DNA from: Mesorhabditis belari
Lineage: Eukaryota > Nematoda > Chromadorea > Rhabditida > Rhabditidae
Reading direction: 5' to 3'
Assembly (NCBI GenBank): GCA_958450365.1
Contig: CAUEEP010000758.1
Span: 1,386,565-1,450,564, forward strand
DNA length: 64,000 bases
Numbering within the stretch: the stretch's first letter is position 1; every line of letters starts with the position of its first letter. This document shows positions 51,580 through 62,870 of this stretch, one piece after another. The position numbers and the translations under genes were made by a program. The notes under the pieces were generated by a model. It ran no database searches. It was not told the DNA's origin and saw only the letters and a list, made by a program, of their open reading frames with translations.

Positions 51580-51990
51580 AAATGGAAACAAAATGGAAAC
51601 AAAATGGAAACAAAATGTAAACAAAATGTAAATAAAACAAAGAATTGCCATTTTACAAAAGAGCCACTAATCAATAGTATCAATAGATCAGTAGATCAAA
51701 TGAAATAGATCAAATGAAATAGATAAATAGAAACTAATCAATAGATCAGTAGTATTTACTGATCAGTAAACAAAATGTAAACAAAATGGAAACAAAATGG
51801 AAACAAAATGTAAACAAAATGTAAACAAAATGGAAACAAAATGTAAACAAAATGGAAACAAAATGGAAACAAAATGTAAACAAAATGGAAACAAAAAGAA
51901 GAGTTGCCATTTTACAAAAGAGCACTAATCAATAATCATCAAAACTGATCAGTAGACAAAATGTAAACAAAATGTAAATAAAACAAAGAG
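51580..51990. repeat. 11-bp (AAAATG(G/T)AAAC)n arrays separated by ACTGATCAGT-rich spacers
   Basis: Three arrays (about 51588-51635, 51770-51898, 51958-51982) are each followed by AGAGTTGCCATTTTACAAAAG and CACTAATCAATA. This makes a higher-order repeat whose spacers carry the palindrome ACTGATCAGT. Confidence 0.85.
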
Positions 51991-52499
51991 TTGCCATTTT
52001 ACAAAAGAGCCACTAATCAATAATACTACTGATCAGTGCTCTTTTGATCAGTGTCCTACTGATCAGTGCTGTAAAATAGCAACTTAAATCTCTAATTATC
52101 CTGTAATCATCATAAAAATCTAAAACATCAAAAAAAAAGTTTAGACTTTGAAATCGTCTAGAAATGAGAGACGAATTTTTTAAAATTCCAAATTGAGAGG
52201 GGAAAAATGAGGGGAAGAATTGCCCGTAAATATTATCGAAAAATTGGGGGAAAGAAAGAAAAAGAAGGGGGGAAACCCGCCAATTTGGGTCAATTCAACA
52301 AAAAATTCATTAGAGAAAAGTTTCATATTTTTGAAAATGTTTCCGGACAAGATTTCATTTGAGAGAAATCTTCATTTTTTCTACATAATGCTATTTCAGT
52401 TTTTAAGTTTTCCAAAAAACAGAATGATGTAGAATTAATCTTTTGGTACACTTTAAAACTTTTTTCGAGCGTCGACTCGTGTACAGTCGGCTAAAAAGC

Positions 52500-52770
52500 T
52501 ACCGTAATTCTACTCGACTACCGTAATCCGTCATAATTAGTAACTAGTACAGTGATCTAAGCAATTTCTACCCTTTAGCGAAGATACCGTAATCCGTTGC
52601 AGTTAGTAGATGTAGCCCAAGTATCATAGATCCCGTAGTCAGAGAGATTCAGTAATCCCTGTAACACCAATAACTTTAACACCTCTATCACTGAATAGCA
52701 AATCATAGAAATGTCCAGATTACGATTACGGCTTACGGTCCAGATTACGGCCAGATTACGGTAGTAGGGG
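52500..52770. repeat. Cluster of TACCGTAAT / ATTACGGTA motifs
   Basis: Within 270 bp, TACCGTAAT(C/T) occurs at about 52500, 52519 and 52585, and CAGATTACGG(T/C) at the right end (about 52741, 52752). The motif is scattered elsewhere (4123, 11848, 14170, 43919). Confidence 0.6.
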
Positions 52771-53950
52771 CATATTTTCGAGCTGCTTTCTTCTGCACAG
52801 ACTCAGGCACAGTAAAGTTACATAATTCAAAAGATCGGCTACAAAAAGTGACTCCAAATGACTGCAAAGTTTTCTCAACTTGGATTGCTATCTGATCAAA
52901 GATAACAAAAAAAAAATTAAATATTGAATCATAAATCTTTTTCTCTCTCGTGATCCGTTGTTTTTTGTTTGGTTTTTTATTCAAAAATATTTTTTAATGA
53001 ACGAGATGCAAAAAAAAGACGAAGACAGCGAATTTGCTTTATGAATCAGAAAGAGGAAAAAAAGGAAACGCACAAATTTCATACATCACTCTCTTTTTTA
53101 AGAGTGTTATGGAGAGGTGGAGAAATTTCAAAGTTTAGTGTAAGATTACAGTAGACTGGAAGATAAAGAGTACATTTTAGAATACTCAATGTCTAATAGT
53201 AAGTGATTTGCATTTGATACTGAACGACCAAGAGTTTCTTTTGAAACCCAAAATGGAGAGTATCAAATTTAGTGCAAAATAGAAAACGAACAAGGTGAAA
53301 TAGGCAAGTGAGTGAATTCCATTCTACACAACGAAATCCGCTAGACCATATTTCAGACGAATAAATCCATCTTCTCGAACCCATTTCCCACACAATCACG
53401 AAATGGGTGCATTCATGACGTTTTAGTCCAATGGTCTAAAGAAAGACAAAAGCTCAAAAAGCCATAATTTCGTCCAGAAAAGGTTTTATCTTTTTGAGAA
53501 CTCTAAAATCAGAAAACATAAAATTCCCCTTTGGTCTCATCCGAAAGAAACGAGCAAGAAAGGAATGCGTTCACATTTCAAAACAAATTTGATTTTGATA
53601 AGGCTTTCTTTGCTCATTTAACCCTTTCCAACCAAAAGTTGATTCTAAAACCTTTCAAAAATCCATCATATCATTTGCCAAACAAAAATTTATTGCCAAA
53701 TGCCAAAAAATCTAACAAGAGAAGAAATTTGTTGAGAGAATTTCGAGCGATGTTAAATCGAAGAGGAATAAGAAAAAAAAGGCAGTGTGAAGGGTATTAC
53801 AAAATGCGAAAAAACTAGTTATGTGATAAACATGGGCGATCAATTTGGCCATAATTTTAAACAATGGAAGCTCACTTATAACAACAAAAGTTAAAAGATA
53901 AATGGATCACGAAAAGAAGTTGCTTGCTTTTGATAGAAACATTGATCTCT
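52771..53950. other. Stretch with no assignable gene
   Basis: Two minus-strand frames (52745-52890; 53290-53400) have some gene-like composition and the first follows a TTTGATCAG acceptor-like site. Neither has recognisable family motifs, so they are not called as genes. Confidence 0.35.
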
Positions 53951-56276
53951 TTATTGAATTTGAATTCCCGTCAACTCCAGATCGCCGGCAATTTGAAGGC
54001 CCGAGATGTCGTTTGGATCAGAACGATGAGCAAAAGTGCAGTATCGCTCGCCATTAACGAAAACCTGAAATAACACAAAATTGGTGAGTTTACGATAAAA
54101 TGTCAATCTAGTTAAAATATATTTGCTAAGAGTAGCTAAACGAGTAATTTAACTATTAATATCACTATTTGATATAACTTTAGTCTGCACAGTAGTACAA
54201 AATCCTGACTTGGAATGCGTAAGGCTCATTTGTGATTGCAAGATCGAAGCCAACTCCCTTCTCGAAAGGATTCTTTCCTTCGCGTTCCTCGTTACCCCAT
54301 TCTCCTGCGGCAAGAGCGTTTCGCACCACAGCCTAAAAAATATCAGGCAATAAGAAGAGGAGAACTTTCAAATATTTACCTTCTCATCAAAACGTGGGTT
54401 CAAGTGCAAAGCGATATCGCCATTTTTGCGAAGCAAGTTGATGTGGAATCTAAAAAAAATTCGTTAGGCTTATAAAAAATTGTTTTACAGCATTTTTTTT
54501 TCTGGATTAAAACTTACCTCTTAGCCTTCTTCTCGCAGGCACCAAAGATGAGCAGAGATTTTCCAACCGGGAATCCAGAAGCGATTCCTGATTCATAAGG
54601 CACTGGCTAAAATGAAAGATACGTACCTATTTGTTTTCATTCTCATCAATTTTAGCTTTGCACAAAAAGGTACGCAGCCTCTTCTACAAATTGCATTTAT
54701 GAATCTGTCTACTGGAAATAAAAACGCATAAGTACTGGGTAAATTGCTTGAAGTGTTGACTTTCTTAGTTTATTTTCCTTTATTCTACCTAAGTTTTTCT
54801 CTCACCTAGAGACTTCTAGAAATCGGCCCTCAATAAAAATATTTTGTTTACTCGATCGGTCCCTTTCGTGCCACGTTGCATGTAGGCAAGAAGAGATTGA
54901 GAGAGAAAACTGCTGAGCCAACATAACACAGAGGCGTCGCTGCCCATAGGAATTGGGCATCGGCCCCCTCCCCTATGTGCCGCAAACAACCTTGGCTACG
55001 GGGGAAAATAGTGGGAAAATCGAGAAAGAGTTAAAGTTTTGAACAGGAAAAACGGTCCCCTCTCTATCTCCCTATCAGCAAATAAAAAGTGATTTGATTC
55101 GCTCAAAAGCATTAAAAGCGGCACATGGAGGGAGGCAAAATGTGAAAGTTCGAACAAAATGACCCATCTTTTTGCATAAACAGTAAACACTCTCGATCGA
55201 TTCACATTATGTTGAAAAGTTTTCTATGTTTAAACAAACTTACATAATATTTGCCTCCCCAATGGATGTGATTCAAGTAGAGATCGCCATCCACAGAGAG
55301 ATGAGTCACCTTGGAAAGAAAATCTGTAAAAAAACAAAATGAAATGTACCTGAGAAAGTGGCAAGCGGTGCTCGTAATCCTTGAATTCTTTGTGGTCAAT
55401 GATCACCTAAATTAGGCAACATTCAAATTGATTGAGGTGTTACATTTACCTGATAGCGATCGTCGTGCACACGAACGCGAATGTCAAACGAATCACCCTT
55501 CTTGATCGGGTTCGATTTGCGCTCTTCTTTGCCCCATTCGCCGTTGGTGAACGTGTTCATAACAATCTAAAAGTTGAAAACTAGGATACAACTTCACTAC
55601 TTCAACTCTAGTACTCCACTAAACTTATATTGTAACCAGAAGTATCTTTTTTTTTGACATGTTCAGCCGATAAAACTTAAAGTAAATTTATAAAATAACG
55701 CCAACCTTTCCTTCATCAAAGCGAACCGAGAGATGGAGTGGTACATCGTTGCCAGAGAAATCAGCCGCCTTTGAGTGGAGGTTGATGGTAAACCTAAAAC
55801 AAAAAAAGTAGGAGGAAACAAAATAAACAACACACCTTTGGCTTTCATCAATCGTCGATCCTTTCACAATGAGCGTTTGTCCGGGCTCGATCTTTTCTTG
55901 CAGCTGGCTGCGGTATGGAACCGGCTAAAATCAAATAAATAAATGAGTTATTGCAAGATACTTGATCTTTTTACCATATCTGTTATATGAACAACAAAAA
56001 GCTTAAGTATCGAAAGCATTCATCGGTCGATAGCTAACTTAGTGAATATTTTTTCTTGGCATAAACGAATTTTGAGGGAACCATGGAAGTTGCGGGCCAA
56101 GTCGGGGCCTCAGATTTTGAGATAATTGTGTGGGGACGCCTTCTAACGCTCAACGGAAAAAAAACTTTTCAAAAATCGATGCAAGGAGCCTGGGAGTTGC
56201 TAGTAGCCTAGTAGCTTACCGAATTGGTAAGCAATCATGATTAAAATATTACCATTTCATCAGTCATGTTGAACAT
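53951..56276 (-). CDS. lec-1: Tandem-repeat galectin (LEC-1-like)
   Basis: About ten exons give ~280 residues with two carbohydrate-recognition domains. Domain 1: 'PVPYRSQLQEKIEPGQTLIV', 'FTINLHSKAADFSGNDVPLH', 'SVRFDEGK', 'NGEWGKEERKSNPI', 'THLSVDGDLYLNHIHWGGKY'. Domain 2: 'PVGKSLLIFGACEKKAKRF', 'HLNPRFDEK', 'AGEWGNEEREGKNPF', 'VFVNGERYCTFAHRSDPNDI', 'GDLELTGIQIQ' to stop 53951. The H-N-R ... N ... W-E-R sugar-binding pattern is partly altered in domain 1 (W-G-K-E-E-R follows N-G-E). It binds beta-galactosides, is cytosolic and secreted without a signal peptide. Closest by memory is the 32-kDa C. elegans galectin. The first exon (Met 56276 or 56267, 'MTDEM' before GTAATA) is the least certain part. 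A ~640 bp intron separates the two domains. Confidence 0.9.
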
Positions 56277-56866
56277 TTTTAAAAAAGGTCTAGAGAATCG
56301 ATTCAGTGAATCGAAAGAAGCTTCCTATTTTCGTTTGAATTGAAAACAGCTGGGCAAACATTAAGCTGTAAAAAGTGCAAAACCTTACAATCATTTGTTT
56401 CTTAGTAGAGCTCATCTCGAATTTTTTAGAAATGCCAAATAGAAAAGCAAAGTGGTTTTTCCGTGCGCTATCGTTTTATTGCTTGGTGAATCACCAAACA
56501 ATAAAACGAGACCAAATACCAATACAAAAACGTCAAGTTTTCGGTATTCAAAAGCAAAAAAATTTCGATTTGATAAATGAAAGATGAAAAAAACTTGCAT
56601 AGGATTTTTCCTCGGTCATTTTTCTAGTTACTAGTAGACGGTTCTTCGGTGAAGAATATCTGAAATGAGCAAAAAACGGTTAAATATCGATTAGGGTAAG
56701 AAAACGAAAGGGCGAGAAAGCATTTAGCCATTGTGGTGAGAAGAAAAGGCAATGGGAAATATTTTGTGAATCATTCAAAATATTTCCCAGCTTTTAATCC
56801 TATAAAGTGCAAAGAAATAGGGATGGTAAAAACAAAAAATAAAATAAAATAAACTAATGAATTGAC

Positions 56867-57075
56867 GAGGTAGGCCATTCCGCCATTTTATTTGCGCAAC
56901 TCGCCATAACTTTCTTCTAAGTGGGTCAATCTTTATGGTTTTGGTTTCATTTTGTTGCACTTATTGAGGTCTACAAAATGACACCAAAATCATAAAGATT
57001 GGCTTACTTAGAAGAAAGTTATGGCGAGTTGCCCTAATGACTCAGTTGCGCAAATGGCGGAAATTAGCCCACCCC
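56867..57075. mobile_element. Inverted-repeat element, family 2, copy 3
   Basis: Left arm GCCATTTTATTTGCGCAACT CGCCATAAC, right arm GTTATGGCGAGTTGCCC then GCGGAAATTAGCCCACCCC. It shares the central TCTACAAAATGACACCAAAA sequence with copy 2. Confidence 0.85.
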
Positions 57076-58249
57076 GACTTGACATAAACGCTAAGAGAAT
57101 AAAAAATGAAATTTCTTATATAGTAAAATTAGCATTAAAAGTAAAAATATTCAGCTATTCAGTGAAAGCGCCAAAATTTGAGGCAACTCTGCAAATTTCT
57201 GGGTATAAAAGTGACTGATTGAATAATTTTTTTTCACTAGCATCACAAATTGCAGTAGCACATCAAAATCGTAATTTTGGTGGTTGCGGGTGGTGGGTAT
57301 GCAAAAAGGAGAATGTGCAGCGCAGAGTTGAGTCCTCTCAATCAAGGTCACCGCTCATCCCAACCCAATTTTAGATGTACAAAACGTAGCAATACAATTG
57401 CTATATACAATTGCTAAAGTTGCGAAAGCGATTGAATAGAGAGAGGAAAATGACAAGTTATTTCTTCCAAAAGGTAACCAGAGACCCGAGTAAGCTCCAA
57501 TTCAAACAAACCGCAGTCTGCCGATCGTAGGAAAGAAAGAGAAAGGAAAATGCGACTGTAAACATTTTAAAGCAAGAAAATACCTCTCAACAAAGTTTTG
57601 AAGAAAAAAAAAGCAAACGCGTAAAGCTCGAGAGAACTTTTTTGTCAAACCACAAACCCTCTTCAAGTTTTCTAAGGGGGAAGTTCTGGAATTTTTAAAC
57701 CTTTTTACTTTTAGAACAAAAGTCTAAAGGAAGAGAGGCAGTTAAAGGTACTGTTGTTAACTTTTTTAAGCCATAGTTCACTTGATAAGATTGAATATCT
57801 TTGGTTTAAGCAAAGAATTATAAAATCTAAGCAGTGAATAGTTACAAACAAGCAAGAAACTAACTTACAGGATCTTCATTGCTAATTTTTGTTTGCAAAT
57901 TTGGACTCAAAATGAATTGAGAGCTTTGAAATTCATTTTAGATACTAGCTAAAAAGGAATCGGCTAAAATAGAAATAGAAATCGGTTAAAATATTCTTAA
58001 GATATTCAGATATCGTCTTTCTATTAGTAAACGTCGCTATCGACAGCAACAGCAACATTTTGGGCGTACGGTTCGAAAAATCAAACGATAGTGGCTGGCT
58101 TGTTTACAAATCGTGAGAAAGAATAATATTGTTATTGATGAAAGTGGCGGGAAAGAGTAAGGGCCCGGCCGGGCCACTCTCATTCACCACACATGCCCCT
58201 TCACTTCTCTTCGTTGAGGGGTCCATCCTCTTTGAGCGGCAATGACAGC

Positions 58250-58286
58250 ACACCCCTGCCCACCCCTGCCCACCCCTGCCCATTCC
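58250..58286. repeat. (CACCCCTGCC)n short tandem repeat
   Basis: Three to four units of CACCCCTGCC in a GC-rich stretch. Confidence 0.88.
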
Positions 58287-59270
58287 CCTCTTACATCCAC
58301 AACAATATCGATTGCAATGTGTGTCGGGGGTGGGTGGGGTGAGTGAGGCGTAAACAGCAACAAGAGAGGACAGGGGCTCGCGCAATACCCCCTAGTGACA
58401 GCCGCTGCCTAGCAAAAAATGGAAAAAAAAGAGAAACCCCCTAGAGAAACCCCTTCTTTCCCACCCAATCCCTTCAATGGTCACAAACAACTTTTCCCTG
58501 TTTTCCGCCCATCAGCTTATCACTCAAAAGTTTTCATTGACCGTTTTCATTGACTGTTCCATTGACTGTTCAAAGGGTTATCATTGAAAAACATTTTGTT
58601 CGAAAATTTTGTTGAAATGTTTTTTCATGCCTTTTCTAAAGCTTTCAATGCAGTTTTTTTAATGTATTAGCTTAAAAAATTATAAATTTGTTGGATTAGA
58701 TATTTGCCAGGTTTAGGGTCAGGCTTAGGTTCAAAGTATAAGCACTTTTGATCAAATAGAGATTCACCAAAATAGGGTATAAGGATTAGTAGCGTCTTTC
58801 CCAACTTTTCAGGTTGAATATCTCAAAATCTAAATCTTAAGATAACTAACTAAATGGGATAATCTTCTAAAAGATACCAAGGGTCAGTTAGCACTAGATA
58901 TTTGACAAAAAACTAGTGCTAACTGATTCCATGTGACTTCAAACAATTGGGCGTACTGTATTCGAACTCCACAATTCCATAGCTGACATCATTCATCAAT
59001 ATCTTGCACATCTATTTAGCATCTCTGGAACCGGAGCCTATCCATTCCCCTCATCGCCTCTCTGTCCTTTCTATTCCGTGCCCCTCCTCACTGCGCCTCT
59101 CCGCCCCACTTTCCCCGCCTACTGTACTTTGTGTCTACCGCCAATTTTTTTGAAGGACCGCTCGATATTTTTCATTTTCTCGAAACTGCTTTGATCATTG
59201 ATTCCCAATTTCTCAATCTCCCCATTCTCAATTTCACCATTCTCAATCTCCCCATTTCAGGTAACTAATC

Positions 59271-60354
59271 ATGCCTCGCCCTCAAGTTTTCTTCGACATC
59301 ACCATCGGTGGAAAGGCTGTCGGTCGAGTTGTAATGGAGTTGTACAACGATATTGTGCCGAAAACGGCTGAGAACTTCCGCGCTTTGTGCACTGGTGAGA
59401 AAGGAGTCGGCCAGTCGGGTAAACCCCTCCACTACAAGGGAAGCAAATTCCATCGTGTCATCCCGAACTTCATGCTTCAAGTGAGTTGAAAGCTTTAGAA
59501 TACTTAGAATATTATTTGTAGGGTGGTGACTTCACTCGAGGAAACGGAACCGGAGGAGAATCGATTTATGGAGAGAAATTCAACGACGAGAACTTCAAGG
59601 AGCGCCACACTGGACCCGGAATTCTCTCGATGGTGAGGAATTTAAAAAATTGAATTCTAGATTTAACACATAGAATACCAAAACAGAAAGACTCGTACTT
59701 GACTACGAAACTTTCCGTTTTCATTGGCAATGATGATTTAGACTAGGGTCACAGTAGTAATAGCTTAGTAAATGATCTAGAACAGTACTATAAACACAGT
59801 ATTGTATTACTGATTACTGTACTAGTACATTATACATTGCTTCAATCAAGATATGAAACTCGCTACAAGATACAGAGGTACTGTAATCTATAACCATGGC
59901 TTAACCTCTAAATCCAATTATAAACATTTATCTAATAGTAACAATAAGCTAATAGCAATAACAATTCCCCAGTTACTGTAGCTAGTTAATGTTCAGAGTA
60001 CAGCTGAATCGCTGAATCGTTCAAAGTACAGCTGAATCGCTGAATTGTTCAGAGTACAGCTGAGTTCAGAGTACAGCTGAATTGTACTATAACTTAAAGC
60101 TACAACGATCAAATCCAAACAATTATTCAGATGAACTGAACACGAATTTTCCTTTTCAGGCCAACGCTGGACCCAACACAAACGGCTCTCAATTCTTCAT
60201 TTGCACTGTGAAGACTGAATGGCTTGATGGAAAACATTGTGTGTTCGGTCGTGTCATTGAGGGACTCGACGTGGTGAAGAACGTCGAAACATACGGATCA
60301 CAATCCGGAAAGACAAAGGCTGAAGTAGCCATTGCTGACTGTGGACAACTCTAA
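59271..60354 (+). CDS. Cyclophilin A-type peptidyl-prolyl isomerase
   Basis: Three exons (59271-59480, 59522-59632, 60160-60354) join in phase to 171 residues. The full cyclophilin fold is visible: '[20 protein letters not shown]', '[14 protein letters not shown]', the divergent-loop insert '[12 protein letters not shown]', '[20 protein letters not shown]' (catalytic R-F-M-Q), '[20 protein letters not shown]' and '[13 protein letters not shown]'. The insert between TGEKG and FHR marks the divergent-loop cyclophilins, as in C. elegans cyp-3/cyp-7 and plant cytosolic forms. It is cytosolic, interconverts prolyl bonds and would bind cyclosporin. A TTTCAG acceptor lies 10 nt before the ATG, suggesting trans-splicing. 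Confidence 0.96.
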
Positions 60355-60448
60355 AGTTTAAACGATCTCTAAATCAATTGTTGTGTAAGGTTAACTTATG
60401 TTCCCTTTTTTTTGATGTAATTTATTTTGTTGAATCCTTGTTTAATCG

Positions 60449-60454
60449 AATAAA
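60449..60454 (+). terminator. Poly(A) signal AATAAA of the cyclophilin gene
   Basis: AATAAA lies 95 nt past the stop codon, followed by a T-rich CTCTTTCTGTTCC. Confidence 0.7.
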
Positions 60455-60883
60455 CTCTTTCTGTTCCAAAGAAAACAGGGAAAATTTGAATTGAAACATA
60501 AAATTGGGATAAAAAAAGGCTATTGCATCAGTCTATAAAGATCTTATCAACGCAAACACGTATCAATAGGTATCAAGAGCAGTATCCAATTGATATCAAT
60601 GCTCAAAATCAATCCTAACACCTTGTTCAAATCCTTTCAAGCATTGCGTATCCTTGAATGCTGAATTCCAGGTGTTAAACGCATCTTTTATGTGTAAATC
60701 TGTTAAAAAAGATTGTAAAGATTCAAAAAAAGAATTGAATTTTTGTCAAAGCTAGAAAATAGCTTAAAGTTCGCATTCAAAACAAAAAAAAAAGGATTAA
60801 AAGCGAAAATCTGGCTTAAAATATGCAAATTTTGTTGAAGAATACATTTTTCTCCTTCTGGCTACAGGTTTTAGTTTGATTTT

Positions 60884-61313
60884 GTGTGTCTGTGTCTGTG
60901 TGTGTGTGTCTGTGTGTGTGTCTGTGTGTGTCTGTGTGTGTGTCTGTGTGTCTGTGTGTGTGTCTGTGTGTGTGTCTGTGTGTGTGTCTGTGTGTCTGTG
61001 TGTGTGTCTGTGTGTGTGTCTGTGTGTGTGTCTGTGTGTGTGTCTGTGTCTGTGTGTGTGTGTGTGTGTGTGTCTGTGTGTCTGTGTGTGTCTGTGTGTG
61101 TGTCTGTGTCTGTGTGTGTGTCTGTGTGTCTGTGTGTGTGTCTGTGTGTTGTGTGTGTGTCTGTGTGTGTGTCTGTGTGTGTCTGTGTGTGTGTCTGTGT
61201 GTCTGTGTGTGTCTGTCTGTGTGTGTGTCTGTGTCTGTGTGTGTGTCTGTGTGTGTGTGTGTCTGTCTGTGTGTGTGATGTGTGTGTCTGTGTGCGTCTA
61301 TGTCTGTGTGATG
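60884..61313. repeat. (TGTGTGTC)n microsatellite, ~430 bp
   Basis: Mixed TGTC, TGTGTC and TGTGTGTC units in purely alternating pyrimidine/purine context. Cys/Val frames in three phases are artefacts of the repeat. Confidence 0.97.
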
Positions 61314-61427
61314 TGTGAAGGTAAAGCTTTTGAGTTACTTAAGCTAAAGTATAGTACCAGTAAGTTAAAGTACAGGTAACAAGTAAACATATGTAGTTCC
61401 GTAGATACTTCGTAAGGTAATATTATA

Positions 61428-62561
61428 CAGGATGCCACAGAATTAGTGGTGGCACTTGAATGCTTGGTATACAGATACTAGACAAATCTAATGTACCAAA
61501 TGTTATAAAGGGTGGCGCACAATTACCAGCACTCAGCTCAGATTCTCCAGCTTAGCGAAGAGTCAATCAATTGATGTAATTCTTTTTTTGATTATCAAAT
61601 TGAATATTTCTCTTGCAATGTGATTTCTGGATTTGATCAGAAAAGTTTCTAAACTTTTGCTAGAGCGCTGCAAAGTTGAGACACGCGTTTCCTGCGACGG
61701 AATCGTGATTTTCTGGTTTTTGTAACTAGTTTCAATGCCATTTCAATTTCAAAATCAAAGGAAAGCAGCTTCATTTACTCCTTTTTACTTATTATTTCCA
61801 AAATTCTTACTCATTTTTACTAGAAAACAATGAATTTCGATTAGGGATCAAAGTTCAAAATGTGAATTTGAACTTTGCTCGAGCAGGTAATTGAAACAGA
61901 TAAAATTGGGATGAAAAAAGGCTAGTACACCCTGCATATCTTTTGAGAGCTTTAAATCTCCTTCAAATAAATATATCAATAAAATTTACTTGAAAACTTT
62001 TTCTTTTTGCGGCTGAGTTTGGTTTACGCTCGCTCACCCCGACACTGCGTAGAGATGCTGGTGTTTTTAGCTACCGTAAATACTGTAATAGTACCCCACC
62101 CGCATAATGACGGTGCGGAGTGTTGCGTAGTCTAGCTTTGAACGAGTTTTTCTCGACACTGGTTTATGCTACAATGCGCGCTTAGGTATCAAAAAAATAG
62201 CTGAAATTCAGGGCTATTTTTTGATACCAAAGACGCATTTTTCGAAAGTACAGGCGCTTTGAAAAAATGAAATACGAAAGAAACTTTTGCGACTACGCGA
62301 CTGTACGAGGGTGGTGGGGTACTATTACAGTATTTACGGTAGCTAAAAACACCAGCATCTCTACGCAGTGTCGGGGTGAGCGAGCGTAAACCAAACTCAA
62401 CGCAAAAAGAAAAAGTTTTCAAGTAAATTTTATTGATATATTTATTTAAAGGAGAGTTAAAGCTTTCCAAGGATGTACAACATTTGGTACATTACGAGTG
62501 AGATTTGTATAGTATCTGTATCTGAAGCATTCAGATGTCTCCATAATTCTGTGCCACCCTG
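61428..62561. mobile_element. Tc1/mariner-type non-autonomous element with TA flanks, carrying nested insertions
   Basis: The left end CAGGATGCCACAGAATTA (after TA) matches the complement of the right end (CAGGGTGGCACAGAATTA), also next to TA. Homology continues ~80 bp inward (TACAGATACTA, ACAAATCT, AATGTACCAAATGTT). Inside is a ~430 bp segment (61508-61934) starting AGGGTGGCGCACAATTA, and a second palindrome (61940-62071 with 62342-62455) whose centre is family 1 copy 7. Confidence 0.85.
62072..62341. mobile_element. Inverted-repeat element, family 1, copy 7 (nested at a palindrome centre)
   Basis: TACCGTAAATACTGTAATAG at the left, ACTATTACAGTATTTACGGT at the right. It is flanked on both sides by mirror copies of AGCTAAAAACACCAGCATCT, so element plus flanks form one ~500 bp inverted repeat. 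Confidence 0.93.
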
Positions 62562-62784
62562 TATTGATAGATAACTTAAGTGACTAACTAGGGAAATGCA
62601 CGAACTCTCTTGTTTAGCTGCGCAAAAGCTGGTGAGCTTTTGTCTGAACACCTAGTGCACTTTATAGAATCGGGTATGAGGAATCCAAATCTGAAATCAA
62701 AATCTGCCAAATGACTTTCCAGGTGTGTAAAACTTCAATCGAAAATTTGTCGTCAAAACGAATGCTTTAAAACGCTCCTTTCTA

Positions 62785-62870
62785 GCGAAGGTAAGTTGCG
62801 TTGGTGCCTAGTGGATAAGGCATTAGGCTTCCCGCCAGACGATCAGAGTTCGATCCCTTAAGCAGCTCTT
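62785..62870 (+). other. tRNA-like sequence (probable pseudogene or SINE head)
   Basis: GTGCCTAGTGGATAAGGCAT has a D-arm-like GCC/GGC stem and A-box character. CAGAGTTCGATCCCTT is a good B box. The acceptor and T stems do not pair well and no CCA or T-run terminator follows closely, so it is not called as a functional tRNA. Confidence 0.45.

Larger units (their letters stand above)
56277..59270. other. Divergent intergenic region between galectin and cyclophilin genes
   Basis: It holds family 2 copy 3, a GC-rich stretch with CACCCCTGCC repeats (58250-58290), pyrimidine-rich DNA leading to the cyclophilin start, and an inverted repeat CGATAGT.../AGTGCTAACTGA... around 58880-58930 (CAGTTAGCACTAG mirrored by CTAGTGCTAACTG). 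No further gene was recognised. Confidence 0.5.
60355..61427. other. Cyclophilin 3' flank and TG-rich microsatellite
   Basis: No gene. Dominated by the TGTGTGTC array at 60884-61313. Confidence 0.6.

Noticed and set aside
53193..53399. Possible exon ending 'REDGFIRLKYGLADFVV'
   Set aside because: Some gene-like character but no acceptor that fixes the frame and no recognised family.
60876..61379. Three overlapping Cys/Val-rich frames
   Set aside because: Products of the TGTGTGTC microsatellite; no start context, splice signals or family motif.
62785..62870. Functional tRNA gene near the right edge
   Set aside because: The D arm and B box are good but acceptor and T stems pair poorly and there is no clear terminator.
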